From Christensenella massiliensis (GTDB taxonomy: Bacteria; Bacillota; Clostridia; Christensenellales; Christensenellaceae), in contig LT700187.1 of NCBI GenBank assembly GCA_900155415.1, positions 248,001 to 312,000 on the forward strand: DNA of 64,000 nucleotides. Reading direction: 5' to 3'. Position 1 is the first letter of the stretch; each line of letters begins with the position of its first letter. The position numbers were made by a program, and so were the translations under genes. Under the pieces are notes generated by a model, which saw only the letters and a list, made by a program, of their open reading frames with translations, had not been told where the DNA came from and searched no databases. Of this stretch, positions 8,309 through 16,699 are shown piece after piece.

Positions 8309-8596
8309 ATGGATATGACAATGTGGATGTTTCAAACGATCGGCACGGCTGCTTTTTTTGCAGGCGTCGTATTGCTCCTCGTCGAACTCGCGCGGCGCGG
8401 CCTCACAAAATTGAGCGCCCTTTCCTACGCCTGTTTCGTCGCGAGCAGTATTTTTTTGTCAAACAGTATTCTTTCCTGCGTTCTTGCAATCGCAGGATTA
8501 TCTGTCCTGTTCGGCATTCTTCTTTTCTTTTACCGCCGCGAGCAGCGGCGTACCAAAAGCAGAAGCGGCAGGCGTAAAGATAGGAGCAAGCCATGA
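8309..8596 (+). CDS. Small two-helix membrane protein of unknown function
   Basis: 95 residues. Two hydrophobic helices (about residues 10-27 and 45-73) are followed by a strongly basic tail (about 20 residues rich in Arg, Lys and Ser), placing the C-terminus in the cytoplasm. A TATAAT hexamer at 8285-8290 lies just upstream, implying a very short leader. Several in-frame ATG codons (8309, 8315, 8321) make the exact start uncertain. The stop overlaps the start of the next gene (ATGA at 8593), so the two are coupled. No function recognised. Confidence 0.65.
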   Translation: MDMTMWMFQTIGTAAFFAGVVLLLVELARRGLTKLSALSYACFVASSIFLSNSILSCVLAIAGLSVLFGILLFFYRREQRRTKSRSGRRKDRSKP

Positions 8597-8802
8597 AAAT
8601 ATGCCCTCTTTGCCATACAAAATTCGAAGATTCTGCTGAGTTCTGTCCAAACTGTAAGGCGCAGCTTGAAGACTGTGAAGAGGTCAAAAAAGAAGAACAA
8701 AAAAGGGTTCCGCGTTCTTTTTGGATCGCTCTGTTCGGAACCTTTGCGTTTATCGGCGGAATGATCCTGCTGTATAAGGTCGTATATGGCGCGCTGATGT
8801 AA
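8593..8802 (+). CDS. Small zinc-ribbon membrane protein
   Basis: 69 residues. The N-terminus has a CxxC...CxxC zinc ribbon (CPLCHTKFEDSAEFCPNCK, residues 4-22), then an acidic/basic linker and one membrane helix (about residues 44-66). Such zinc-ribbon single-pass proteins are common in Bacillota and usually uncharacterised. The start codon overlaps the stop of the upstream membrane protein gene by 4 bases, so the pair is probably made together. Confidence 0.75.
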   Translation: MKICPLCHTKFEDSAEFCPNCKAQLEDCEEVKKEEQKRVPRSFWIALFGTFAFIGGMILLYKVVYGALM

Positions 8803-8898
8803 GCTGTTCCAAAATGCTTCGGCATTAGACTGCCGCCGGATCGGCTCCGCTTGTCTTCGTAATAAAATAATTTAGTTTTTAATATCCGGAGGTATCTC

Positions 8899-11157
8899 AT
8901 GTCAAAGCTTTCTAATCTTCGCAGCGTTACAAAGCGGCTGAAAAATCAGAAATGGAAACGGGCGTTCGCTATTATCAGAGATTACGGCTTCGCCCATTTT
9001 CTTTATAAAGTACGCGAAAAGATGATCTATGGCGATTCGGCCGCTTCTCAGAATCGGGATATCATCATCAACGAATCTTTTCTGAAAGACCCCCAGCATC
9101 CAAAAGGCTTCCACGCAGAATCCCGCGTAACTTTCATGACGCGTCCCCGTTTTCAAAATTTCTGGCGTATCGATATCCTCACACACGATCCGTCCGGAAA
9201 AGGAAAGCTTACACTGACTGTTTCTTCAGCAGACGGAACCGTTCTTCTTAAAACTGCTGCCGATCAGGTCGCTCATAATGATTTTACTTCCTTTTATTTT
9301 CTGCCGGTTATCGATGTGCTGCAGGTTCCCTGCTATTTCACCTTTGCATCAGATACGCCCGGCTGCGGCGTGCTGGTCAATCGCCGCAAGACCCGGCCCG
9401 GCTTTGAAGTCGAAGGCGGCGGCTGCGTCGCATGCAAGATCTATATGAATCATGACGCCACATATCTTCACTGGATCAAAAATAACGACCCTTCAGCAGA
9501 GGAGCTTGCACAGCAGCGCACGCATAGCTTTCCCTATATGCCCAAAATCAGCATCTTGGTGCCGCTCTATAATACGCCCGAGAAATTCCTGCGGCAAATG
9601 CTCGATTCTGTTGTACAGCAGACTTATGCCAACTGGGAGCTGTGCCTTGCGGACGGAAGCACGGCCACGGAGCAGCTCGGCGCGATCGTTTCTTCTTATA
9701 ACGACCCCCGCATTATTTATCAGCGGCTTCCCGAAAACAAGGGGATCTCCGGCAATTCCAATGAAGCGATCAAAATGGCTACCGGCGAATATATCGCTCT
9801 CCTCGATCACGACGACACTCTGATGCCTCAGGCGCTGTATTCCAACGTCGCTATGCTCAATCAGGACCGCGATTATGAATTTATTTATTCCGATGAGGAT
9901 AAAATAACGGAGAACGGCGAACAGCGCTTCGCTCCCTTCTTCAAACCTGATTTTTCTCCAGATATGCTGAATGCGTTCAATTATATCACACATTTTGTCG
10001 TCATTCGCAAAGCGCTGCTCGACACGGTAGGATATTTCCGCGCCGAATTCAACGGCGCGCAGGATTACGACCTGTTCCTCCGCCTGACGGAAAAAGCGAA
10101 GAAAATCGGACATATCCCGGATATTCTGTATCATTGGCGTGTGTCCTCCGAATCTACGGCGCTTGATTCCGGAGCCAAAAGCTATACGGTGGAAGCAGGA
10201 CGCAGGGCTCTCGAGGCTTCTTTTCTGCGCAAAGGCATCACAAACGCACACGTCGCCAACAATAAGCTCGACAACTACTATATCACCAGCTACGATATCC
10301 CGCAGCCTCACCCGCTTATTTCCATCATCATCCCGAATAAGGATGAAAAAAAGACGCTGAAGCGCTGCATCGATTCCATTCTTTCGCAGTCTACCTATGA
10401 TAATTTCGAGATCCTCATTGTCGAGAACAACAGTACCGGCAGCGAAATTTTCTCTTATTACGAAAGATTGAAGCGCGATCCGCGTATCCGCATACTCGAA
10501 TGGCAGCATCCGTTCAACTACTCTTCTCTGAATAATTTTGCCGCAGAGCAGGCTAAAGGAGAGCTTTTGCTCTTTTTGAACAACGATATGTCTGTCATAT
10601 CTCCCGACTGGCTCGAACAGATGGCAATGCACGCTATGCGTCCTGAGATCGGCGAAGTGGGCGCAAAATTATATTATCCAAATGATTTGATCCAGCATGG
10701 AGGGATCGTTTTGAAGATCGGCCCGGTAGCCGGTCATTCCCATAAGCATTTGAGCCGTTACGATGTCGGTTCGTTTGCCCGTATGATCCTTCCCCATAAT
10801 GTCTCCGGTGTGACCGCCGCATGCGCTATGATGCGGGCCGAGGTGTTCCGGGAGGTAGGCGGATTCGACGAGCAATTCGTTGTCGCTTTCAATGACGTTG
10901 ACCTTTCCCTAAAAATACGCGATAAGGGTTACCGCATTTTATGGACGCCATTTGCCGAGCTTTATCACTATGAGTCATTGACCCGCGGCTACGAAGATAC
11001 GCCTGAAAAATGTAAACGCTTTGAGGGCGAACAAAAAAAATGGCTCGCTAAGTGGGATAAAAAATATCCCTACGATCCGTATTATAATCCCAATCTTACC
11101 GACCGCGCCGAGGATTATTCCGTCAATCCCGCTAAAAGAAAATATCCGATTTTTTGA
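8899..11157 (+). CDS. Two-domain family 2 glycosyltransferase
   Basis: 752 residues, no membrane segment. The first 200 residues are not a recognisable catalytic domain. A first GT-A domain begins at about residue 215 (ISILVPLYNT), with DHDDTL as its metal-binding motif; a second begins at about 472 (ISIIIPNKDE), with NNDMSV as the DxD-like position and a typical FNDVDLSLKIRDKGY end. Tandem GT2 proteins of this type extend rhamnose-containing or other surface polysaccharides using nucleotide sugars on the inner membrane face. A GGAGG site lies 8 bases before the ATG. No other polysaccharide genes adjoin except the GtrA-like gene downstream. Confidence 0.9.
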   Translation: MSKLSNLRSVTKRLKNQKWKRAFAIIRDYGFAHFLYKVREKMIYGDSAASQNRDIIINESFLKDPQHPKGFHAESRVTFMTRPRFQNFWRIDILTHDPSGKGKLTLTVSSADGTVLLKTAADQVAHNDFTSFYFLPVIDVLQVPCYFTFASDTPGCGVLVNRRKTRPGFEVEGGGCVACKIYMNHDATYLHWIKNNDPSAEELAQQRTHSFPYMPKISILVPLYNTPEKFLRQMLDSVVQQTYANWELCLADGSTATEQLGAIVSSYNDPRIIYQRLPENKGISGNSNEAIKMATGEYIALLDHDDTLMPQALYSNVAMLNQDRDYEFIYSDEDKITENGEQRFAPFFKPDFSPDMLNAFNYITHFVVIRKALLDTVGYFRAEFNGAQDYDLFLRLTEKAKKIGHIPDILYHWRVSSESTALDSGAKSYTVEAGRRALEASFLRKGITNAHVANNKLDNYYITSYDIPQPHPLISIIIPNKDEKKTLKRCIDSILSQSTYDNFEILIVENNSTGSEIFSYYERLKRDPRIRILEWQHPFNYSSLNNFAAEQAKGELLLFLNNDMSVISPDWLEQMAMHAMRPEIGEVGAKLYYPNDLIQHGGIVLKIGPVAGHSHKHLSRYDVGSFARMILPHNVSGVTAACAMMRAEVFREVGGFDEQFVVAFNDVDLSLKIRDKGYRILWTPFAELYHYESLTRGYEDTPEKCKRFEGEQKKWLAKWDKKYPYDPYYNPNLTDRAEDYSVNPAKRKYPIF

Positions 11158-11218
11158 TTTCCCATCTGCGCGGCCGGGCCATACAAAGGTCCGTCCGTGC
11201 GGTTTTATACTTTTCGCA

Positions 11219-11247
11219 TTGCATGAACGCATGTTCAATGTTAAAAT
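11219..11247 (+). promoter_or_regulatory. Promoter with LexA-type box before the GtrA-family gene
   Basis: TTGCAT and TAAAAT are spaced by 17 bases, ending 9 bases before the ATG at 11257, so the mRNA would have almost no leader; indeed no ribosome site precedes that ATG. The spacer holds GAACGCATGTTC (11225-11236), matching the Gram-positive LexA/DinR core GAAC-N4-GTTC. A core of this degeneracy is expected about once per window by chance, so the position, not the motif alone, is the argument. Confidence 0.45.
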
Positions 11248-11256
11248 GATATCATT

Positions 11257-12189
11257 ATGGACTATCAAAACTGTGAGCTCCTGCTGTTCGGGCAGGACGA
11301 AAAACTGACGAACGAATTAGAAGATACCGGTATGCGCATTCATGCCCTGTCCGGCTCCGGATACTACGAAAGCCTGCGCCGCATATTAAAAGAAACCTCT
11401 GCTTCTTGTTTTATAACTGTAGCTGCGGCAGATCATTTCAGTGCGCAGGACATTTTGCAGGTAGCCGGCTTTTTGCTTGCCGATCCGGAAAAAGTTTATG
11501 CAGGGGAACGCAGAATGCCGGACAAGAAAGCTCTTCCGCAAACGGTTTATGGGTTTCTGTCCGGGATCGAAACAAAGGATATCACGACATCTCTTTACGG
11601 CGTGCCCCGCGAGGTCCTCGAGGCTCTCGCCGCCCTCAAGAAGCCGAAGGATGCTTCTTTGTTTCAGAATATTCCTCTTCAGGCCCGTTCAAAGGGTATT
11701 GCTGTAGAGACCGTACCGGCAGAGACCGTTCAAGAGGAAACGCCGGGCTGGAGTGTTCTCCTTTCCACAACGAAGCTCTATCAGGTTTTCATTAAATTCA
11801 GTATCGCTGCCTTTATTGCCTATCTTGTGGATATCGGCACTTTTTATCTGTTCCAAAAACTGTTTTCCGGGCTGGACGATGAGTTCAAGATCCTGACTGC
11901 AACGGTGTTATCCCGTATTCTTTGTTCCGTCGCGACCTATCTTCTGAATCGCGGCGCCGTATTCAATTCAGGGGCAAAGTCGGCCGGGACCGTTGTCCGA
12001 TTTATTATTCTTGCCGTCGGACAGCTCATTGCATCATGGCTGCTCGTATGGGGCATCGGTTCCCTGCTTGGCGGCGGAGATGCGGTCAACACGATTCTCA
12101 AGATCATTGTCGACCTTGTGATCTTTCTTGCAAGCTTCACTATTCAGCGGGACTGGGTGTTCAAGGAGAGTAAAGGATTGCTGAAATGA
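11257..12189 (+). CDS. GtrA-family membrane protein fused to a degenerate glycosyltransferase-like region
   Basis: 310 residues. The C-terminal part (about 170-305) is a GtrA domain with four membrane helices, starting FIKFSIAAFIAYLVDIGTF and ending with the typical FxxQRDWVFK; such proteins help move polyprenyl-linked sugars across the membrane. The N-terminal 165 residues have no clear family, but their order of features mirrors the second half of a DPM1-like GT2: an AAADHFSAQDI stretch where DADxQHxPEDI would be, then GERRM, a GFLSGIETKDITTSLYGV stretch and a VETVPAETV stretch. Catalytic Asp residues are absent. No ribosome site precedes the ATG; see the promoter entry. Confidence 0.85.
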   Translation: MDYQNCELLLFGQDEKLTNELEDTGMRIHALSGSGYYESLRRILKETSASCFITVAAADHFSAQDILQVAGFLLADPEKVYAGERRMPDKKALPQTVYGFLSGIETKDITTSLYGVPREVLEALAALKKPKDASLFQNIPLQARSKGIAVETVPAETVQEETPGWSVLLSTTKLYQVFIKFSIAAFIAYLVDIGTFYLFQKLFSGLDDEFKILTATVLSRILCSVATYLLNRGAVFNSGAKSAGTVVRFIILAVGQLIASWLLVWGIGSLLGGGDAVNTILKIIVDLVIFLASFTIQRDWVFKESKGLLK

Positions 12190-12272
12190 TTTGAAATATC
12201 ATGATTTAGATGTTTCGTCATTTCCGATATTGTTTAATAATAGAACAGAAATCAAACGAGGAGTGAAACAAA

Positions 12273-12590
12273 ATGAGTATCAAGCATATCAGTGAAGCAC
12301 AATTTGATGCGGAAGTTCTTCAGGAAAAAGGTATTGTACTGGTAGATTTTTACGCCGACTGGTGCGGCCCCTGCCAAATGCTCGGTCCGATTCTGGAAGA
12401 AGTAGCAGCCGCTCTTGGAGACCGTGTCAAGATCGTTAAAGTCAATGTAGATGAAGCGCAGGGCCTCGCTCAGCAGTACGGCGTGATGTCTATCCCGACG
12501 GTATATCTGTTTGACGGCGGCGCTAAAATGTCCAAATTTGTAGGGGCAAAATCAAAGGATGAAATCATCGATTTTATCGAAAACGCCTAA
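12273..12590 (+). CDS. trxA: Thioredoxin
   Basis: 105 residues, the normal length. The active site WCGPC is at residues 30-34, preceded by VDFYAD, and the cis-proline loop is present as MSIPTVYLF. It reduces protein disulfides in the cytoplasm with electrons from thioredoxin reductase, which is not encoded in this window. A GAGGAG ribosome site lies about 9 bases upstream and a strong terminator follows directly, so this is a single-gene unit. Confidence 0.97.
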   Translation: MSIKHISEAQFDAEVLQEKGIVLVDFYADWCGPCQMLGPILEEVAAALGDRVKIVKVNVDEAQGLAQQYGVMSIPTVYLFDGGAKMSKFVGAKSKDEIIDFIENA

Positions 12591-12604
12591 AATTTTTTCA
12601 AAAG

Positions 12605-12634
12605 AAAAACACTCCCATTCGGGAGTGTTTTTTT
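12605..12634 (+). terminator. Bidirectional terminator between trxA and the cold-shock gene
   Basis: AAAAACACTCCC pairs with GGGAGTGTTTTT around an ATTC loop, with T runs readable in both directions; it serves the two convergent genes. Confidence 0.9.
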
Positions 12635-12647
12635 GATTCATGCTTTC

Positions 12648-12860
12648 TTATACGGGGCAAACGTTGACCGCACGGATCTTGCTCGAATCGCGTGTATCCT
12701 GTTCGGTGTCATACGTTACTTTCTGACCTTCGGAAAGGGTTTTATATCCGTCAATCTGAATCGCCGAAAAATGTACGAATACATCATCGCCGCCATTGTC
12801 GTCCGAGATAAAGCCAAATCCTTTTTCTGCATTGAACCATTTTACCGTACCGCTGTTCAT
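12648..12860 (-). CDS. Cold-shock protein (CspA family)
   Basis: 70 residues. The frame is open upstream, but the ATG at 12860 has an AGGAGG site 8 bases before it and gives the exact family length. RNP1 (KGFGFI, residues 13-18) and RNP2 (VFVHF, residues 27-31) are intact. It binds single-stranded RNA and DNA and acts as an RNA chaperone. The long upstream region without a gene contains inverted repeats that may form its regulated 5' leader, as is usual for csp mRNAs. Ends in the convergent terminator with trxA. Confidence 0.95.
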   Translation of the reverse strand: MNSGTVKWFNAEKGFGFISDDNGGDDVFVHFSAIQIDGYKTLSEGQKVTYDTEQDTRDSSKIRAVNVCPV

Positions 12861-13301
12861 CAACCAGTACCTCCTAATAATAATAACCCACGTACGGGCA
12901 ATCACAATATGCCGGAGGCATATCGGACTACAACCCGGCCATGAAACAAAAAACACATATTTTGCAAAGCATCTACCGTAATAAATGACTTGCAAAATAT
13001 GTGAAATCATTAATACATCCGAATTGCTGATATGAATATAGCACGGAAGATACCGTTTTGTCAAGCATTCGATCGTCCTGTTCCACGATCTTTTTTATTT
13101 GATACAGCCGATACCGTAGTGTCGGATATTTTCACAAGGCCGCGGTGCGTTTCATAGCATAGCTTTGTATTATAAAAAATATGATCTTCTATCGGGCCGC
13201 CTTCTTTACTTCGCTGACCGTATTTTGAGAAATACCGCCCGATCAACAATATTAACGAGGCGGTATTTCTCCTCCAATATGGATTTTTGACTATATCCGG
13301 T
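12861..13301. other. Gene-free stretch with three inverted repeats (probable csp leader and operon end)
   Basis: No coding sequence is convincing here. Visible structure: ATATGCC-GGA-GGCATAT (12907-12923); a perfect 14-bp inverted repeat CACATATTTTGCAA / TTGCAAAATATGTG (12954-12967 and 12990-13003) with a 22-base loop; and a perfect 13-bp inverted repeat GAGAAATACCGCC / GGCGGTATTTCTC (13227-13239 and 13259-13271) just after the end of the leftward catabolic operon. The first two lie where the cold-shock 5' leader should be. The last has no T run on either side, so it is not a standard terminator. A smaller hairpin GATCGT/ACGATC followed by TTTTTT is at about 13071-13097. Confidence 0.6.
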
Positions 13302-14081
13302 TTATCCCGCAAGATAACCGCCGTCCACATAAACGGTCGTTCCAGTAATAAAATCACTTGCCGCGCTCGCAAGGAAGATACATATCCCGACAAAATCTTC
13401 CGGTTCCCCCAGCCGTCCGATCGGGATACGCGTGAGGAATTTCGTGCGTGCCGTATCGTCGTCAAACATCCATTGTGTAAGCTCCGAACGGAATACTGTT
13501 GGGCCGATCGCATTTACGTTGATGCCATATTCTCCCCATTCACACGCAAGAGATTTTGTCATCAGGTCGATAGCCGCTTTCGACGGGCTATACGCCGTAT
13601 AATTCTTCATTCCCAGTTTTCCGCGTGTGGAGGATACAAGGATCACTTTTCCTCCTCTGCCCTGATCTGCCATCACTTTTCCAGTATATTTGCAGAAGAG
13701 CCATGTTCCAAGCACATTGGCATCCATGATCTGTTCCCATTCCTCACGCGTTTGGGAAAGGATCGGTTTGGGAGCGTTCATTCCCGCCGCTGTAACAAGG
13801 ATATCGATCCCACCAAATTCGCGGACGGTCTCTTCCACTACGCGTACGACGTCTTCTTCCACTGCCGGATCACCTGCCGCATAAGCGCATTCGATCCCTT
13901 TTTCAGCAAGCTCTTTGCGCAAAGGCTCCAACTTCTTTTCCGAGCGTCCTGTCAGCATGACCTTTGCGCCCGCGAGCCCATAGCCCTCAGCCACTGCTTT
14001 TCCGAGATTACCGGTCGCTCCCGTCACAAGCGCGACTTTGCCCTGAATATCAAACATTGTTTCTATAAATTGTTTTTCCAT
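13302..14081 (-). CDS. Short-chain dehydrogenase; candidate phloroglucinol reductase
   Basis: 259 residues from the ATG at 14081, which has a GGAGGAG site; upstream extension would overlap it. Classical SDR: cofactor loop GATGNLG (residues 21-27), TAAGMN where NNAG is usual, Ser about 150, catalytic Tyr164 and Lys168 (YSPSK). Known phloroglucinol reductases are SDRs that use NADPH to dearomatise phloroglucinol to dihydrophloroglucinol. This is the last gene of a minus-strand cluster whose other members fit the later steps of that route, so this role is inferred from context; a sugar or 3-hydroxyacyl dehydrogenase cannot be excluded by eye. The lack of a neighbouring FMN-type aromatic reductase supports it. 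Confidence 0.85.
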   Translation of the reverse strand: MEKQFIETMFDIQGKVALVTGATGNLGKAVAEGYGLAGAKVMLTGRSEKKLEPLRKELAEKGIECAYAAGDPAVEEDVVRVVEETVREFGGIDILVTAAGMNAPKPILSQTREEWEQIMDANVLGTWLFCKYTGKVMADQGRGGKVILVSSTRGKLGMKNYTAYSPSKAAIDLMTKSLACEWGEYGINVNAIGPTVFRSELTQWMFDDDTARTKFLTRIPIGRLGEPEDFVGICIFLASAASDFITGTTVYVDGGYLAG

Positions 14082-14095
14082 TTTTTCTCCTCCTT

Positions 14096-15277
14096 TTATA
14101 TTTTTTCTACGATTGTTGAAACGCCCATTCCGCCGCCTACGCACAGCGTCGCCAAACCATATTTCACATCGCGTCTTATCATCTCATGCAGGAGAGTGAC
14201 TAAAATACGGCAGCCGGATGCGCCCACCGGGTGGCCAAGCGCAATGGCACCTCCATTTACGTTGACCCGCGCTGCATCCCATCCAAGCAGCATCCCGACT
14301 GCGATCGATTGCGCGGCAAACGCCTCGTTCGCCTCGATCAGGCCGATGTCGCGTATCTCCAGCTCTGCTTTTTTCAATGCTTTCTTTGTGCTTTTCACCG
14401 GACCTATCCCCATGACTGCAGGATCTACACCCGCAGATGCAGATGCCAAAATGCGTGCCATGGGTTTTACACTTAATTCATCTGCTTTCTCTTTACTCAT
14501 CACAACAACGGCCGCCGCGCCATCATTGATACCGGAGGCATTAGCCGCCGTAACGGTCCCGTCCTTTTTGAATGCCGGGCGCAGCTTGGCAAGCCCCTCT
14601 GCCGTCACTCCATCCCGCGGGAATTCGTCTGTGTCGAACAGGAGCGTCTCTTTCCGCCTTTTGATCTCGACCGGAACGATCTCTTCTGCAAATTTTCCAG
14701 CTTTCCGTGCCTCTTCACATTTTTGCTGGCTCGAGGCTGCAAAGGCATCCTGCGTCTCACGCGAGATCCCGTAGCGCTCCGCTATATTTTCCGCCGTGAG
14801 CCCCATGTGGTATTGATGGAATGCGTCTGACAGCGCATCCTTTATCATCGTATCCACCAGTTCTCCATTGTTCATCCTGTACCCGAAACGGGCATCCATC
14901 AGCGCATAAGGCGCAGCGGACATATTCTCCGTTCCGCCCGCAACTATGATATCCGCTTCCCCTGCGGCGATCAGGGCAGCCGCCGTATTCACGGCTTTCA
15001 GGCCGGAGCCGCAAACATTGTTCAGCGTCATTGCCGGCACATGCTCAGGAAGCCCGGCGAGCATCGCGGACTGGCGCGCAGCATTCTGTCCGAGGCCAGC
15101 CTGCAGCACACAGCCCATCAGCACCTCGTCCACCTGCATGGGCGGGACCCCCGCACGCCTAAGCGCTTCTTTGATTACGACCGCTCCCATTTCGCTCGCC
15201 GGTACACCCGCGAGCATACCGCCGAACTTTCCGATCGCCGTGCGCACGGCTCCTGCCAGCACGATCTCCTTTTTCAT
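14096..15277 (-). CDS. Acetyl-CoA C-acetyltransferase (thiolase)
   Basis: 393 residues from the ATG at 15277, placed 10 bases after an AGGAGG; an ATG 9 bases earlier is too close to that site. All thiolase landmarks are present: nucleophilic Cys in [40 protein letters not shown] and the second catalytic Cys in TLCVGGGMG. It splits acetoacetyl-CoA with CoA into two acetyl-CoA. In this cluster it would finish the breakdown of the acetoacetyl units made by the BKACE enzyme and the CoA-transferase. The SDR gene follows after 14 bases. Confidence 0.96.
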   Translation of the reverse strand: MKKEIVLAGAVRTAIGKFGGMLAGVPASEMGAVVIKEALRRAGVPPMQVDEVLMGCVLQAGLGQNAARQSAMLAGLPEHVPAMTLNNVCGSGLKAVNTAAALIAAGEADIIVAGGTENMSAAPYALMDARFGYRMNNGELVDTMIKDALSDAFHQYHMGLTAENIAERYGISRETQDAFAASSQQKCEEARKAGKFAEEIVPVEIKRRKETLLFDTDEFPRDGVTAEGLAKLRPAFKKDGTVTAANASGINDGAAAVVVMSKEKADELSVKPMARILASASAGVDPAVMGIGPVKSTKKALKKAELEIRDIGLIEANEAFAAQSIAVGMLLGWDAARVNVNGGAIALGHPVGASGCRILVTLLHEMIRRDVKYGLATLCVGGGMGVSTIVEKI

Positions 15278-15325
15278 TTTAAACATCCCTCCTGTCGTCT
15301 GTTCGGCAGCGATGCCGCCGATCTG

Positions 15326-16017
15326 TTATCCTTTCCATACTTTTGGCAGGCCGCCCTGAAAACACTCATTTGTTTTCATCACACCGATCTCCTCCGGCAG
15401 GATCAGGGGCGCGCCCGTTGCCTCCTGCACATCATTTACCATATATCCTTCCGCGATCTCGCGCAGCAAAAGCCCATCCGGCGTCACGTCGATCACTGCC
15501 ATATCGGTTATGATCCTGTCCACAACGCCAGCTGCCGTCAGCGGGAACGTACATTCTCTGAGTATTTTATGGTTGCCTTTCGCCGTGTGCTCCATTGCCA
15601 CGATCACACGCTTTGCGCCCACGACAAGATCCATCGCGCCGCCCATTCCCGGCACCTTTTTCCCCGGCACCATCCAGTTCGCAAGATTTCCCTTTTCGTC
15701 TACCTGCAGCGCGCCCAGCACTGTCACGTCAACATGCCCACCCCGGATGATTGCGAAAGATGCGGCGCTGTCCACAAATACCGCGCCGGGCAAAACCGTA
15801 ATGCAGCTGCCCCCGGCATTGACGATATCCTTGTCTTCTTTTCCTTTTTCCGCTGCAGGGCCGGTCCCGAGTATTCCAAGCTCCGCCTGCAGAACGACTT
15901 GAACGCCATCCGGTACATGATCCGCCACCATGGTAGGCAGTCCAATCCCCAGATTGACAACATTGCCGTCTTTCAGCTCCTGCGCAACGCGCTTCGCAAT
16001 AAAATTTTTTTATCCAT
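15326..16017 (-). pseudogene. Acetoacetate/3-oxoacid CoA-transferase, beta subunit, with apparent frameshift at codon 4-5
   Basis: The main frame (LGIGLPTMVADHVP, the active-site Glu segment AELGILGTGP, GGHVDVTVLGALQVD) is a complete CoA-transferase beta chain from about residue 8 on, but has no ATG before the middle of that motif. The only start with a ribosome site (GGAGG, ATG at 16017, 3 bases after the alpha subunit stop) is in another frame and runs ATG GAT then seven A. Restoring one base in the A run (16005-16011) gives M-D-K-K-N-F-I-A-K-R-V-A-Q-E-L, exactly what the family needs. Either a real defect, a sequencing error in the homopolymer, or slippage at A7 during transcription or translation. 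An ATG at 15931 would remove about 30 essential residues. Function, if made: transfers CoA onto acetoacetate. Confidence 0.8.
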
Positions 16018-16020
16018 CGT

Positions 16021-16677
16021 TTAATCCTCCGCCTGCACGAGCGCGTCGACGAATATCCCCGGTACTGTGACCAGCTCCGGATCGATCTCTCCTACCTCTA
16101 CGATCTCTTCCGCCTCCACAACCACATAATCGGCTGCCGGCGCCATTACTGCGCCAAAATTTTTAGTTGATCCGCGCATAAAGCAGTTCCCGAACCGGTC
16201 CGCTTTCGTTGCGCGGATTAGGGCCACATCGCCGCGGAGCGCCGTCTCGAGCAGATATTCTCTGCCGTCGAACTCCCGCTTATCCTTTCCTTCCTCCACA
16301 ACGGTACCCACGCCCACCGGCGTATAGAACCCTGCCAGTCCGGCCCCGGCCGCACGCAGCTTCTCCGCCAGCGTTCCCTGCGGAAACAGCGTTACGCTTC
16401 CCGGAGCGTCTATCATCATTTTCCCTGTCAGTGGATTCGCCCCAATATAGGACGCCACGACGCTTGTTACGCGTCCTGTCTCCATCAGCCGGATCATGTT
16501 CGTTTCCGCCGTCCCCGTATCATTCGAGACGACAGTAAGCATATCGGCGCTGCTTGCTTCAAGAACTGCGCGGATCAACGTCTCCGGACTCCCTGCCTGA
16601 AGAAAGCCTCCGACCAGAAGGGTGTCCCCGTTTTTGATCTTTTTTACGGCGTTTTCCGCCGTCGTGATTTTTTCCAT
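16021..16677 (-). CDS. Acetoacetate/3-oxoacid CoA-transferase, alpha subunit
   Basis: 218 residues, typical of the separate alpha chain (AtoD/ScoA type). N-terminal KIKNGDTLLVGGFLQAGSPETLI carries the glycine-rich CoA-binding turn, and GFYTPVGVGT and YLLETALRGDVALIRA are conserved in the family. With the beta chain it moves CoA between acetyl-CoA or another acyl-CoA and a free 3-oxo acid. Its stop is 3 bases from the beta subunit start. In this cluster the substrate would be acetoacetate released by the BKACE enzyme encoded just upstream. Confidence 0.93.
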   Translation of the reverse strand: MEKITTAENAVKKIKNGDTLLVGGFLQAGSPETLIRAVLEASSADMLTVVSNDTGTAETNMIRLMETGRVTSVVASYIGANPLTGKMMIDAPGSVTLFPQGTLAEKLRAAGAGLAGFYTPVGVGTVVEEGKDKREFDGREYLLETALRGDVALIRATKADRFGNCFMRGSTKNFGAVMAPAADYVVVEAEEIVEVGEIDPELVTVPGIFVDALVQAED

Positions 16678-16699
16678 TTCAGTACTTCCTCATTTCCAC

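Noticed and set aside
8813-8826. AATGC-TTCG-GCATT hairpin as a terminator
   Set aside because: Only 5 bp and no T run follows.
9493-10632. Minus-strand frame of 379 codons inside the glycosyltransferase
   Set aside because: Overlaps a full-length two-domain glycosyltransferase; no ribosome site or family motif.
13287-14774. Long open frame on the plus strand across the SDR and thiolase genes
   Set aside because: It is antisense to two genes with complete catalytic motifs and its translation is rich in rare residues with no family pattern.
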